Shown: positions 8,157 to 16,755 of the stretch, one piece after another | How positions within the stretch are numbered: position 1 is the first letter of the stretch | Layout of the letters: the number at the start of each line of letters is the position of its first letter | From: Lachnospiraceae bacterium | Lineage (GTDB): Bacteria; Bacillota; Clostridia; Lachnospirales; Lachnospiraceae | Reading direction: 5' to 3' | NCBI GenBank assembly: GCA_017552715.1 | Contig: JAFZOW010000028.1 | Span: forward strand, 1 to 62,075 | DNA: 62,075 bases | The notes under the pieces: model-generated | Database searches by the model: none | What the model was told of the DNA's origin: nothing | What the model saw: only the letters and a program-made list of their open reading frames with translations | Program-made: the position numbers and the translations under genes

Positions 8157-9959
8157 TTACGCCTCAAACAGGGCCTCAAACTCGTCGCGTCCGATGCGTT
8201 CCTTCTCGATCAGCAGCTGTGCGCAGCGGTCCAGAACCGCCAGATTCTCTTCAAGGATGCGCTTGGCTTCGTCATGGCACTCATCGATGATGCGCTTCAC
8301 TTCCGCATCGATCTCCGCCGCCTTGGACTCGCTGGTGGTCCGGGCATGAGCCAGATCCCTGCCCAGGAAGACCTCGTTATCATCATCCTCGTAGCAGACC
8401 AGCCCCAGAGGAGACATGCCGAAACGGGTCACCATGCTGCGGGCAGTCTTCGTGGCATTCTTGATATCCGCGGAAGCACCGGTGCTCACATCCCCAAAGA
8501 TCAGCTCCTCGGCCACACGGCCACCCAGGCTCACCATCAGACGCTGGCGCAGCTGTTCCTTCGTCTGATGCCAGTCATCGTTATCGGGTACGGGCATCAT
8601 ATAGCCTGCGGCGCCTTCTCCCGTAGGAATAACGGATACGGTATAGACAGCCCCCGTAAGAGGCAGGAGGTGCATGAGGATCGCGTGGCCCGACTCATGA
8701 TAGGCCGTGATCTTCTTATCACGATCCGTGATCAGGTGGCTGCGCTTCTCGGTTCCGATCCCCACCTTGATGAAGCTCTTGCGGATATCCTCTTCATCCA
8801 GGAAGGAACGGTTGTCACGGGCCGCCTTGATGGCCGCCTCATTCAGCAGGTTCTCCAGATCCGCGCCTGTAAAGCCTGCAGTGGTACGGGCCAGTGACTT
8901 TAAGTCTACATCCTCTGCCATGGGCTTGTTTTTGGAATGGATCTTCAGGATCTCCTCGCGGCCCTGTACATCGGGCACGCTCACGGTGATCTTCCGGTCA
9001 AATCGGCCGGGACGCAGTATGGCGGGATCCAGGATATCCACCCGGTTGGTAGCCGCCATCACGATGATGCCTTCGTTGGCCTCAAAGCCGTCCATCTCCA
9101 CCAGGAGCTGGTTCAGGGTCTGCTCACGTTCGTCGTGACCGCCGCCCATGCCTGCTCCGCGGCGTCTTGCCACCGCATCGATCTCGTCGATAAATACGAT
9201 GCAGGGAGAGTTCTTCTTGGCCTCTTCGAAAAGGTCGCGTACACGACTGGCGCCCACACCTACGAACATCTCCACAAAATCCGAACCGGAGATAAAGAAG
9301 AAGGGCACCTTTGCTTCCCCGGCTATAGCCTTGGCCAGCAGCGTCTTACCGGTACCCGGGCGTCCCTCCAGCAGGATGCCCTTGGGGATACGTGCTCCCA
9401 TCTTCGTATACTTGCCCGGATCCTTCAGAAAGTCCACCACTTCATCCAGGTCGTCTTTCTCCTCCTTAAGGCCTGCCACATCGGCAAAGCTGACCTTGGG
9501 ATCCTCCACCATCTGTGCCCGGCTGCGCCCGAAGTTCATCATCCGGGCACTCATCCCGCCGCCGGCCTGATTGTTCATCATGGTGCTGTAGAAAAAAACA
9601 AACACCACCAGTACCAGAAGACTGGGCAGCACATACATGAGGAACCAGTTATCCTGGGGCACATCTTCTATGCGCACCGGGATATCCTTCTGGATGGCAT
9701 ATTTCTCGATCTCGCGCACGTCCGTCACATTGAAGTGGCGCTCGTTGTAATCCTTTGTCGTAACATAGACCGTACCGGTGGGCACTTCCTTATTCTGCTC
9801 GATGCGGATGCTCACCACGACTCCATCCTGTACACTCTTCTCAAAATCATCACGGGTATAGGTATTCTCCCGCCTGGTGGCAAAGCTGACCCAGATCGCC
9901 GCTGCCAGGAGCAGGATGATCAGAAGAAAAACAAAACTGAAATTAGACTGTCTTCTCAT
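8157..9959 (-). CDS. ftsH: ATP-dependent zinc metalloprotease FtsH
   Basis: A 600-residue membrane AAA+ protease that degrades misfolded or regulatory membrane and cytosolic proteins. A first membrane segment lies near residues 7-25, an extracytoplasmic domain to about 105, and a second segment ([17 protein letters not shown]) near 108-124. The AAA module shows Walker A GRPGTGKT near 201, Walker [11 protein letters not shown] near 252, and the second region of homology ILRPGRFDR. The zinc site is HESGH near 419. Walker A carries Arg where most FtsH have Pro (GPPGTGKT), which is tolerated by the motif. It is last in the hup-rqcP-divIC-tilS-ftsH order that is standard in Firmicutes, with 34 bases between tilS and ftsH. 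Confidence 0.97.
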   Translation of the reverse strand: MRRQSNFSFVFLLIILLLAAAIWVSFATRRENTYTRDDFEKSVQDGVVVSIRIEQNKEVPTGTVYVTTKDYNERHFNVTDVREIEKYAIQKDIPVRIEDVPQDNWFLMYVLPSLLVLVVFVFFYSTMMNNQAGGGMSARMMNFGRSRAQMVEDPKVSFADVAGLKEEKDDLDEVVDFLKDPGKYTKMGARIPKGILLEGRPGTGKTLLAKAIAGEAKVPFFFISGSDFVEMFVGVGASRVRDLFEEAKKNSPCIVFIDEIDAVARRRGAGMGGGHDEREQTLNQLLVEMDGFEANEGIIVMAATNRVDILDPAILRPGRFDRKITVSVPDVQGREEILKIHSKNKPMAEDVDLKSLARTTAGFTGADLENLLNEAAIKAARDNRSFLDEEDIRKSFIKVGIGTEKRSHLITDRDKKITAYHESGHAILMHLLPLTGAVYTVSVIPTGEGAAGYMMPVPDNDDWHQTKEQLRQRLMVSLGGRVAEELIFGDVSTGASADIKNATKTARSMVTRFGMSPLGLVCYEDDDNEVFLGRDLAHARTTSESKAAEIDAEVKRIIDECHDEAKRILEENLAVLDRCAQLLIEKERIGRDEFEALFEA

Positions 9960-9993
9960 TACTAAACCTCCGGGAGGGTATTATATACTGATT

Positions 9994-10974
9994 TCAGGAT
10001 TTGCGCAAGAGTTCCACGGCCGTCCGGCTGCGTGTCGCATGAAGCCCTCCGGGCAGATCCAGCATCTTCCCGGTAGGGAGAGAAAAAAGGCCGCAGAAAA
10101 GCAGCACATGATCTGCGGAAAAGTCTCCTTCTCTTCCGCTTACCTTTTGCATGGCTGTCAGGGCCAGACGCCTCTGCATATAGGGATGCAGGGCCAGAAA
10201 TGCCTTTCTGTCGATATGCACACCGTCCGGCAGATCCTCCGTGCAGGAAGCAAAGCAGGCCTCCGCCTGATCCTCCAGGTAATCCTCTGCCAGCTTCAGC
10301 TGTTCCGCTGCCCCATGGATATGCTCTGCCGCCCTGGGATTTACGCTTTCTGCCGCCGTGCGCAGGATGTGATGACGGATACGGTTACGCGCATAGCTGT
10401 CACCCGCATTCGTTTCGTCACTGCACCAGCGAAAACCCTTTTCGTTCAGATATTCCTCGATCTGAAGCCGGGATACGGAAAGCAGGGGACGGAAGATGGT
10501 ATAATCCTCCATGGGCTGCAGGGCGCGTATGCCTCCCAGTCCCTTCAGCCCGCTGCCGCGGAACAGACGGAAGAGTACCGTTTCGGCATCATCGTCCATG
10601 GTATGCGCCACCGCCAGCTTCCGGTGGGCGGGATCCGGCTGCAGCTCACGCAGCTTATCCCGGAAAGCCGCATAACGGGCCTTCCTGGCCGCTTCCTCGG
10701 ATGCCCCGGGCTCCAGATATACATCCGCCCGGTAATATGTCACAGCGCAGCGCTTACAAAGCTCCCGCACAAAAGCCTCATCCCCGTCCGCAGAGTCCCG
10801 CAGATGATGGTGCACATGCATGACGGCAAAGCTGTGCTCTCCCTTGTATGCGCTGAGCAAATGAAAAAGACACAGGGAATCGGCTCCTCCGGAGACGCCG
10901 CATAAAACGGTATCTCCCGGCCGGATCCAACCCTGCGCCCGGATCTGCTCTTCCACGAGTTGCTTTAAGTCCAT
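9994..10974 (-). CDS. tilS: tRNA(Ile)-lysidine synthase
   Basis: TilS attaches lysine to C34 of the minor tRNA(Ile) with ATP so that it reads AUA and not AUG. The N-terminal PP-loop GVSGGADSLCLFHLL near residue 27-41 and the AHTMDDDAETVLFRLFRGSG segment near 118 are diagnostic. At 326 residues it is short: the C-terminal tRNA-recognition domain of the Bacillus and E. coli enzymes appears to be missing, as in the compact Aquifex form. It starts three bases after the divIC stop and precedes ftsH; the usual hpt gene between tilS and ftsH is absent. Confidence 0.93.
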   Translation of the reverse strand: MDLKQLVEEQIRAQGWIRPGDTVLCGVSGGADSLCLFHLLSAYKGEHSFAVMHVHHHLRDSADGDEAFVRELCKRCAVTYYRADVYLEPGASEEAARKARYAAFRDKLRELQPDPAHRKLAVAHTMDDDAETVLFRLFRGSGLKGLGGIRALQPMEDYTIFRPLLSVSRLQIEEYLNEKGFRWCSDETNAGDSYARNRIRHHILRTAAESVNPRAAEHIHGAAEQLKLAEDYLEDQAEACFASCTEDLPDGVHIDRKAFLALHPYMQRRLALTAMQKVSGREGDFSADHVLLFCGLFSLPTGKMLDLPGGLHATRSRTAVELLRKS

Positions 10975-10977
10975 TTC

Positions 10978-11289
10978 CTACTGATCCTTCTGGAAAATGA
11001 TCTCGCCCTCGTAGACATATCCCAGCTTCTCCTTTGCCACCTCTTCCGCATAGCGTTTCGTATGCGTATAGGTTTCAAAGGATTTCAGTTCCTCGCTGCG
11101 TTCCTTCTCGGCTTCCAGCTCCTTCTCCAGTTCCTGCGTTTCTTCCGTCAGCTCTTCCTTCTGTCTGCGAAGCTCTCTGCCGTTATATACAAACATGGAA
11201 ACAAAGACCCCCAGTGTCAGGAGCACCATGAACAGCCCCAGGCGGCCTTTCTTCTTCACTTTTCGAAATGCTACGACTTTTTTCGCCAT
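10978..11289 (-). CDS. divIC: Septum formation initiator family protein (DivIC/FtsB-like)
   Basis: A 103-residue bitopic membrane protein of the divisome. A basic cytoplasmic N-terminus (MAKKVVAFRKVKKKGR) is followed by one membrane helix near residues 17-35 and then a strongly charged coiled coil rich in Glu and Lys (about 38-75), ending in the conserved KEKLGYVYEGEIIF segment. This is the FtsB/DivIC layout, and the position between rqcP and tilS matches divIC of Firmicutes. Its role, by family, is to bridge FtsL and FtsQ/DivIB in septal wall synthesis. Confidence 0.9.
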   Translation of the reverse strand: MAKKVVAFRKVKKKGRLGLFMVLLTLGVFVSMFVYNGRELRRQKEELTEETQELEKELEAEKERSEELKSFETYTHTKRYAEEVAKEKLGYVYEGEIIFQKDQ

Positions 11290-11334
11290 ACACGTCTACT
11301 ATAAGACAAATCCTATGTTATGTCAACTATACAA

Positions 11335-11574
11335 CTATAACAGTTCGTACATTCCTTCAGCTTCTTCCTTACGTACGGTCTCGCTCACATTCAGCACCCT
11401 GAACTTCATTTCCCGGTTACCGAAGGAGACCGTGATCACATCCCCTGCCTTTACCTCCGCCGAAGCCCTTGCTACTTTGTCATTGATCATGACCCGTCCC
11501 GCATCGCAGGCCTCGTTGGCCACAGTCCTTCTCTTTATCACTCTGGAAACCTTAAGGTATTTATCCAATCGCAT
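11335..11574 (-). CDS. rqcP: RqcP (YabO-type) S4-domain RNA-binding protein
   Basis: A 79-residue S4 RNA-binding domain protein starting MRLDKYLKVSRVIKRRT, with the conserved AGRVMINDKVARASAEVKAGD segment. By family it binds the 50S subunit and the P-site tRNA during C-terminal alanine tailing of stalled nascent chains by RqcH. The location directly after hup is typical of the Bacillus yabO position. The next genes in Bacillus (yabP, yabQ, both spore genes) are not present; divIC follows after 45 bases. Confidence 0.92.
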   Translation of the reverse strand: MRLDKYLKVSRVIKRRTVANEACDAGRVMINDKVARASAEVKAGDVITVSFGNREMKFRVLNVSETVRKEEAEGMYELL

Positions 11575-11635
11575 GATCCTTCTCCTATCATACAGGAAAT
11601 GCTCTTTGCCCGTTCACTTGCGGGCTTTGTGTAAT

Positions 11636-11664
11636 AAAAAGGGGTGTGCCGCGCACACCCCTTA
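11636..11664 (-). terminator. Intrinsic terminator of hup
   Basis: GGGGTGTG and CACACCCC form a strong GC-rich stem around a short loop, followed on the minus strand by a T-run (CCCTTTTTATTAC). It lies 20 bases past the hup stop and separates hup from rqcP. Confidence 0.85.
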
Positions 11665-11685
11665 TATCAACAGTTTCAGCTGTTC

Positions 11686-11958
11686 TTAGCCGATCGCATC
11701 CTTGAAAGCCTTACCTGCCTTGAACTTGGGTGCCTTGGAAGCGGCGATCTTCATGGTAGCGCCGGTCTGAGGGTTACGGCCCGTACGAGCACTTCTCTTG
11801 GTAACCTCAAAAGTTCCGAAACCTACCAGCTGAACCTTGCCGCCCTTCTTGAGCTCCTTGGTAACGGTGTCGGTGAAAGCCGAGATCACTGCTTCAGCAT
11901 CCTTCTTGGAAAGGCCGGCCTTATCTGCGATCGCTGCAACTAATTCTGTCTTGTTCAT
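11686..11958 (-). CDS. hup: HU family DNA-binding protein
   Basis: A 90-residue histone-like protein that bends and compacts DNA as a dimer. It begins MNKTELVAAIADKAGLSKKDAEAV (start of the helical domain), contains the VQLVGFGTFEVTKRSARTGRNP beta-arm region near 43-64 with the conserved arm-tip RNPQTG, and ends KAGKAFKDAIG. The gene has its own strong promoter and its own terminator. A hairpin of A/T runs (GCTTTTTT CAG AAAAAAAGC) lies in its 5' leader. Confidence 0.97.
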   Translation of the reverse strand: MNKTELVAAIADKAGLSKKDAEAVISAFTDTVTKELKKGGKVQLVGFGTFEVTKRSARTGRNPQTGATMKIAASKAPKFKAGKAFKDAIG

Positions 11959-12017
11959 CTTTCAAAATCCTCCTACAATGTGTTTTTGCTTTTTTTCTGA
12001 AAAAAGCTACATGCATA

Positions 12018-12046
12018 TTTATAGCCGTTTTTCGCACTTTTGTCAA
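12018..12046 (-). promoter_or_regulatory. Strong sigma-A promoter of hup
   Basis: On the minus strand TTGACA (12041-12046), a 17-base spacer and TATAAA (12018-12023) form a near-consensus promoter, about 60 bases ahead of the hup ATG. It lies just past the stop of the transglutaminase-like gene. Confidence 0.88.
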
Positions 12047-12056
12047 TACCCGAAGA

Positions 12057-14087
12057 CTAATTCACTTTCAGTGTGAGCTTCGCCGTTTTGCCTCCGAATT
12101 TGACTTTCACGGTGGTCTTTCCCTTCTTCAGAGCTCTCACATTAAGCCGTATCTGATCGCCCTCCACCGTAGCGCTCACACTCACGATATTCTTCTTGCT
12201 GAATGTGATCTTCGGCTCCGCAACACCCGCTCGCATCAGCTCGGAAGCGCTAAATACCTCGCCGTTCTGGTTTACCAGGATGCTGTAGCTGCCGGTGTCG
12301 GAGACCGACAGACTGTCGGAAAGGCTCTTCTTCCCGTTGTTCTCAAAGTTCAGCTTCGATATCTGATAAACCACCACGGTTCCTGCGATACTGAGCCCGC
12401 CCAGGCGGCAGCTGATGGTGGAAACGCCGGTCTTTCTGGCACTCAGCTTTCCGTTCTTATTGACCTTCGCTACATAGCTGTCGCTGCTGGCCCAGTCCGT
12501 GGTGATCATTTTGGCATGGGTGCCGGAAAGCTCCAGCTGTTTCTTCTTCCCTTTCTGTACCGCCACCAGGGGGAGGCTGATCTGCTCGGCCGTACGGTAA
12601 TAGCGGCTGCCCGCGGTGCTGGGGAAGCTGAATTTTTTGCAGCCCTTGAACAGGTTTCCGACGGGGTCATGGCTGCTGTCGTCGGGGATCAGGAAATAAA
12701 TCTGATCCGAACTGGCTCCCGCATCATCCCAGGTGCTGTCCAGCATGTAAAACTGCCCGTCCGGCATCTGTATGTAATTCCAGGCATGTCCGCCTCCCGG
12801 TGTATCTCCGGTGACATAGATATTGGGGATCCCCGCCTTATCGCAGAGGCAGGCCATGGCCAGTGCATAACTCTCACACACACCATATCCCATCAGGAGT
12901 ATGCCGTACTGCCTGTGACAGTAATAGTATACTTTTGTCTTTTTATCCTTCGCAGACTCGGCAACGCCCGCGTATTCATAATAGTTGTTCTCACAGATCC
13001 AACGGTCAAAATAGCTCACGATACCGTAGGCAGGAGCATCGGGATACAGCTCTGACGCATAGCTGTATGCATTCTTTACCAGCTCGTCTACCTTCTTATT
13101 TGCCTTTTTATTCAGGCTGCTGCTGTAATACTTTGACTTGGGCAGGGTGATCTGATAGGTATAGGAACGGGAACCGTAATCATATCTGCCGTGAGCATGC
13201 AGGCTGCCCGCATATGAGAACCAGCCGAATTTACCGGGATAGGTGTCCCACACTGCCGAGATCGCATTACAATGATCCGTCCAGTTGAAAGCATAGGTCT
13301 TTGTGCTGTAGGAATAACCGGTAGAACCTCCCTTAACCATGCTGTTATAGGCCTTATCGTAGTACTTACGGGCCGTGCTACCCAGCTGATCATAAAACCA
13401 GTTCTTTGTATCACTCAAAAACAGTCCGTCTGCCTCGATCAGATCACCGTATTCCTCCGTAAGCTCCGCCTGAAGATCCGTATCCTCATATCCCTCGATC
13501 TCCTCTATTTCCGCAGGTTCTACCAGGTCCATATTATAGGCTGCCGGAACTTCCGGGTCCCCTCCGGCGGCATCCGGATCTTCCGCATCAAAGATCTCAA
13601 AATCCTCCGTAACCGGCTCCGTCTCCGGATCGGAAAGAGGCATAAGGCCGGGCTCTGTCCTCAGCCCTCCGTCAATGACTTTCGCGGACACATCAAAGCT
13701 GAAACACAGTCTTCCCTTTTCATCCGTATAGATAACGTAATTCTCTATCTCCGGGTCCTGCATCAGCACAGCAGCATCATCGCAGAAAGACACATAGGCT
13801 TCCAGCTCCTCTTCATGAAATGAGGAAAGGACACTTGCCGGAAGATAGCTTACCCCCTCTACAGGCTCGGCACTGCTGCCGTAGGCCAGGCTTTCCACAT
13901 CACTGTAATCGATGGAACTGTCCTCCGTAGGCGCCTCGGCATCCGGAGCAGCTTCCTCTTCGGTTTCCGCCTCTTCCTCCACAAGGACTTCCTCATCCTC
14001 CGGTGCGGCAAGCACATACTCCGGAGCAAGATATCCGAAGCAAAGGATGAAGGAAAGGATCAGTGACAAAAGTTTTCTTTTCTTCAT
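12057..14087 (-). CDS. Exported transglutaminase-like protein with Ig-like C-terminus
   Basis: A 676-residue exported protein. A signal peptide occupies residues 1-28 (basic start, hydrophobic core, cleavage near VLAAPE), then comes a very acidic segment (about 30-70). The core near 300-460 has the transglutaminase-like triad: Cys in GVCESYALA near 401, His in GGHAWNYI near 433, Asp in MLDSTWDDA near 447. The C-terminal 150 residues are beta-rich with bacterial Ig-like (BIG2) features (SYVAKVNKNGKLSARKTG). There is no sortase motif. In bacteria this fold is usually a protease or cross-linker of surface proteins; which one cannot be told. It lies 14 bases after the gene at 14102-16225, so they are cotranscribed. 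Confidence 0.85.
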   Translation of the reverse strand: MKKRKLLSLILSFILCFGYLAPEYVLAAPEDEEVLVEEEAETEEEAAPDAEAPTEDSSIDYSDVESLAYGSSAEPVEGVSYLPASVLSSFHEEELEAYVSFCDDAAVLMQDPEIENYVIYTDEKGRLCFSFDVSAKVIDGGLRTEPGLMPLSDPETEPVTEDFEIFDAEDPDAAGGDPEVPAAYNMDLVEPAEIEEIEGYEDTDLQAELTEEYGDLIEADGLFLSDTKNWFYDQLGSTARKYYDKAYNSMVKGGSTGYSYSTKTYAFNWTDHCNAISAVWDTYPGKFGWFSYAGSLHAHGRYDYGSRSYTYQITLPKSKYYSSSLNKKANKKVDELVKNAYSYASELYPDAPAYGIVSYFDRWICENNYYEYAGVAESAKDKKTKVYYYCHRQYGILLMGYGVCESYALAMACLCDKAGIPNIYVTGDTPGGGHAWNYIQMPDGQFYMLDSTWDDAGASSDQIYFLIPDDSSHDPVGNLFKGCKKFSFPSTAGSRYYRTAEQISLPLVAVQKGKKKQLELSGTHAKMITTDWASSDSYVAKVNKNGKLSARKTGVSTISCRLGGLSIAGTVVVYQISKLNFENNGKKSLSDSLSVSDTGSYSILVNQNGEVFSASELMRAGVAEPKITFSKKNIVSVSATVEGDQIRLNVRALKKGKTTVKVKFGGKTAKLTLKVN

Positions 14088-14101
14088 TTAATACTCCTTT
14101 C

Positions 14102-16225
14102 TCAGTTGATCTCCGGACCGACGTAGGTATATTTTCCGCGAATGATCTTTCCGGCTGCCGGATTGCCCTTTTTATCTACCTTACGGAGGACCGCATTTTC
14201 GATCAGCGTGTCTCCGGTAAGCTTTATATTTCCGGTAAATGTCACCGTATGGCCGTTTCCGCCGATACGGATGCTCTCATAACCTTTGGAAGGCATCTTG
14301 AAGGCTCCCATGATACGCACATCTCCGTACAGATCCACGATAAACTGCGTCATCCCTGCCTTCCTGTCCAGATTCATCTGGGCTACCGCATCCTTCCACA
14401 GACCGTACAGCTGTCCGTTATAGCCGATGGCCTCTCCGAAGACCGCTGCCTTCCCGCCGCTGTAATAGTACAGACTGCTGGGTATGGTATTGGATGTGAT
14501 CCCCTCGACCCGGAAGGAGCCCTTCAAAAGCTCAGGACTGAGTTTTTTGGTCTTGGCCGAAAGGATCTGCTTTCCGTCCGGCTGGGACTCACCCACCAGA
14601 TTAACACTTCCCGTCACCGTTCCGCCCAGGCTGACGGGCTTGTTAAAGCCTTCCATCAGGCGGATGTTTCCCCCCGCCCCGTTCAGGAGGTTCTTTACCG
14701 TAAGTTTATGGTTCGCCCCAAGCCAGATGCTTCCCATGGGATTCAGGTTAAGATCCTGTGCCGTGATCGTCTCGGCAGCAAATGTCGAATTGACATCAAA
14801 CGCCCCTTTTACTTTTACATTCGTGCTTTTAGTCTCAAAATTGACAATGTTTACACCCAGTCCGCATTTTGCATTGATCGTAAGCTTCGTCAGTGCACCT
14901 TTTTTATTCTCCGTCCGGATCCGGACATTTTCCAGGATCAGCCGGGTATTGGCTGTGATGCTTCCGCCTTTGATCAGGATCATATGTCCGTTCCCGAGTA
15001 TCGTTACGGATCTTGCGCTCTTGGGTATCTTCAGGTTCTTTTCCCCGAGCATATCCGTCTGAAGGCTGATCACGTAGTCATGATCCTTATCCTTCATCAT
15101 GGCAAAGGCTTTCTTCAGGGAGGAAACGGCAGTCGTCCCGTCCATCACCGCCTTTCCGGTGGAACCGGTATCCCCGGCGATCTGGAACTTGAACTTATAC
15201 ACCACCTTTTTCAGTTTTGTATAGGTCAGACCTCTGATCCCTATATAATATCTTCCGGGCTCCAGGCTCACTTTATCACAGACCTCTTTCCGTTCCGTCC
15301 CGGTATACTTAAATACCGCCACTTCATTTTCCGCATGGTATCCGTGTTCATTATAGATCTTCAGTTCCCACAGCTTACTGCTGCCTTCCGTTACATCATG
15401 TGAAAAGTATATGCTTACTTTTCCCGCCTCTTCAACATCAAAATAATAATAATCCGTATCATACAAGGTAGTGACACCATAATAATACTTACCGCTGCTG
15501 ATACTCTTTGCTCTTATCGCACTGTCCGGCTCTTCCTCCCAGTCATCCGTTGCGGTATAAGAAAAGCTGAAACGATAATCCACATCATTCAGCTTGATGG
15601 TGGATGCGGTTATGCTCATCCCATAAGTGCCGGCAGGCAGTCCTACCTTACCTTCCGTGACTTCCTCCAGATCAACTCCTCTGTACGAATATTCCGCGAT
15701 CGTGTCATCTGAATTGTTATAGCCCCTGTCCCTGTAAAGCTTTACTTCCCATTTATTTGTCGTTTCCGCATATTCATGGCCGAAAGTCATGTATACACAT
15801 CCCGCGGCAGTCAGGGAAAAGCTGTAATATCTGGTGTTTTCACCGCTTGAAAGATGATCCGTTATGGTCTGGTTCACGCCGATCGGTGTAGGAGACGAAG
15901 GATCGGTACTGCCGGCCCCGACTGCTGCTTCCTCCGGGCTGTCCACATCCGGATCCTCTTCAGGATCGATCACGGACTCCTCCGATACATCGGGGTTTTC
16001 CTCATCCGCGCCTTCATTTTCCTCATCGTAGGCCGCAAGCTCCGTTCCGGGAGCATCCTCATCGGAAGCCGCATCAATGACCGCCTCTTCATTCTCCGTT
16101 TCGTAAACGGAAACGCTTTCTTCACTCTCCGCATCCCCGGCGCGTACCGGCACAGCATGATTAAAGATCGTCGTAAAAGCCAGAAGCAGAGCCAATACAG
16201 CGGTCAGTGATCCTTTTCTTTTCAT
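14102..16225 (-). CDS. Large exported beta-rich protein with two PPC-like domains
   Basis: A 707-residue exported protein, start chosen at 16225 because GGAGGAAAGG lies just upstream of that ATG (an in-frame ATG 39 bases earlier has no such site). A signal peptide (to about residue 30) and an acidic linker precede two similar modules near 115-225 and 225-350, each resembling pre-peptidase C-terminal (PPC) beta-sandwiches: SSGENTRYYSFSL and SSGKYYYGVTTLYDTDYY, with LPAGTYGMSI and LEPGRYYIGI matching. The rest (about 360-707) looks like a right-handed beta-helix-type repeat region (SVTILGNGHMILIKGG, IRIGGNGHTVTFTGNIK). No catalytic motif is recognised. Probably a surface-associated or adhesin-like protein, in one operon with the lipoprotein 35 bases upstream and the transglutaminase-like gene downstream. 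Confidence 0.75.
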   Translation of the reverse strand: MKRKGSLTAVLALLLAFTTIFNHAVPVRAGDAESEESVSVYETENEEAVIDAASDEDAPGTELAAYDEENEGADEENPDVSEESVIDPEEDPDVDSPEEAAVGAGSTDPSSPTPIGVNQTITDHLSSGENTRYYSFSLTAAGCVYMTFGHEYAETTNKWEVKLYRDRGYNNSDDTIAEYSYRGVDLEEVTEGKVGLPAGTYGMSITASTIKLNDVDYRFSFSYTATDDWEEEPDSAIRAKSISSGKYYYGVTTLYDTDYYYFDVEEAGKVSIYFSHDVTEGSSKLWELKIYNEHGYHAENEVAVFKYTGTERKEVCDKVSLEPGRYYIGIRGLTYTKLKKVVYKFKFQIAGDTGSTGKAVMDGTTAVSSLKKAFAMMKDKDHDYVISLQTDMLGEKNLKIPKSARSVTILGNGHMILIKGGSITANTRLILENVRIRTENKKGALTKLTINAKCGLGVNIVNFETKSTNVKVKGAFDVNSTFAAETITAQDLNLNPMGSIWLGANHKLTVKNLLNGAGGNIRLMEGFNKPVSLGGTVTGSVNLVGESQPDGKQILSAKTKKLSPELLKGSFRVEGITSNTIPSSLYYYSGGKAAVFGEAIGYNGQLYGLWKDAVAQMNLDRKAGMTQFIVDLYGDVRIMGAFKMPSKGYESIRIGGNGHTVTFTGNIKLTGDTLIENAVLRKVDKKGNPAAGKIIRGKYTYVGPEIN

Positions 16226-16260
16226 GATATCCTTTCCTCCTTCATCAACAATACATAAAC

Positions 16261-16623
16261 TCACTCGATCAGCTCATGGGTCGTGTTCAGATACAGCTTC
16301 GGCAGGTCATTTTCTTCTCCGCGTTTTATGACCTCCTGGGGGTCTTCCTCGGTATGGAAGGTTGCAACCCCCTGCGCGTAGACCACCAGTGTGATCCCGT
16401 ACTGATCCGCAATGAGCTGTGCCTCTTCCTCCGAATCGGTCAGGGCTATCAGTTCCCTGCCCTCCACCGCACCGGAGTTCAGCTTTCCTCCCCCGTCTAT
16501 CGCCACGGACAACTCCGCCGTATCCCTTTTATTCACTGCAGGATCCTCCTCTCCGTTTCCGCAGGCTGCCAAAGTCAGGCTCAGCAATAAAACTGCACCG
16601 CCGCGGGATAATACTTTTTTCAT
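16261..16623 (-). CDS. Small lipoprotein resembling a subtilisin propeptide (I9-like)
   Basis: A 120-residue protein, start at 16623 supported by CGGAGGGT upstream; a longer frame to 16716 lacks one. Residues 1-20 form a lipoprotein signal ending in a lipobox LAAC, so it should be anchored to the outer face of the membrane. The remaining about 75 residues look like the propeptide of the neighbouring subtilase: both carry DSEEEA, a following IA.xY and the identical word YAQGVA with matching spacing. This suggests a stand-alone inhibitor or chaperone of the I9 type. It begins an operon with the two exported proteins downstream and lies 132 bases after the subtilase gene. No such lipoprotein is familiar to me; the role is inferred. 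Confidence 0.7.
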   Translation of the reverse strand: MKKVLSRGGAVLLLSLTLAACGNGEEDPAVNKRDTAELSVAIDGGGKLNSGAVEGRELIALTDSEEEAQLIADQYGITLVVYAQGVATFHTEEDPQEVIKRGEENDLPKLYLNTTHELIE

Positions 16624-16702
16624 GACATACCCTCCGATATCATCTCCGGTTTTCGTCCCGGGAAGATTTTTACAGAATAAACTCCTGTTTATCATTATAA
16701 CA

Positions 16703-16730
16703 GAAACCGGCGGCATATGCCACCGGTTTC
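16703..16730 (-). terminator. Hairpin between subtilase and lipoprotein genes
   Basis: GAAACCGG and CCGGTTTC enclose a loop containing the palindrome GGCATATGCC. It lies about 25 bases past the subtilase stop. There is no long T-run; the following TGTTATAATG on the minus strand contains a good -10 box (16694-16699), so the hairpin may serve as attenuator or operator for the lipoprotein operon as well as an end of the subtilase transcript. Confidence 0.5.
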
Positions 16731-16755
16731 CACAAGGTGATTCACATATATTGCT

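Noticed and set aside
16624-16716. N-terminal extension of the lipoprotein from an upstream ATG
   Set aside because: The extension would bury the lipoprotein signal, and it has no ribosome site, whereas the ATG at 16623 has one.
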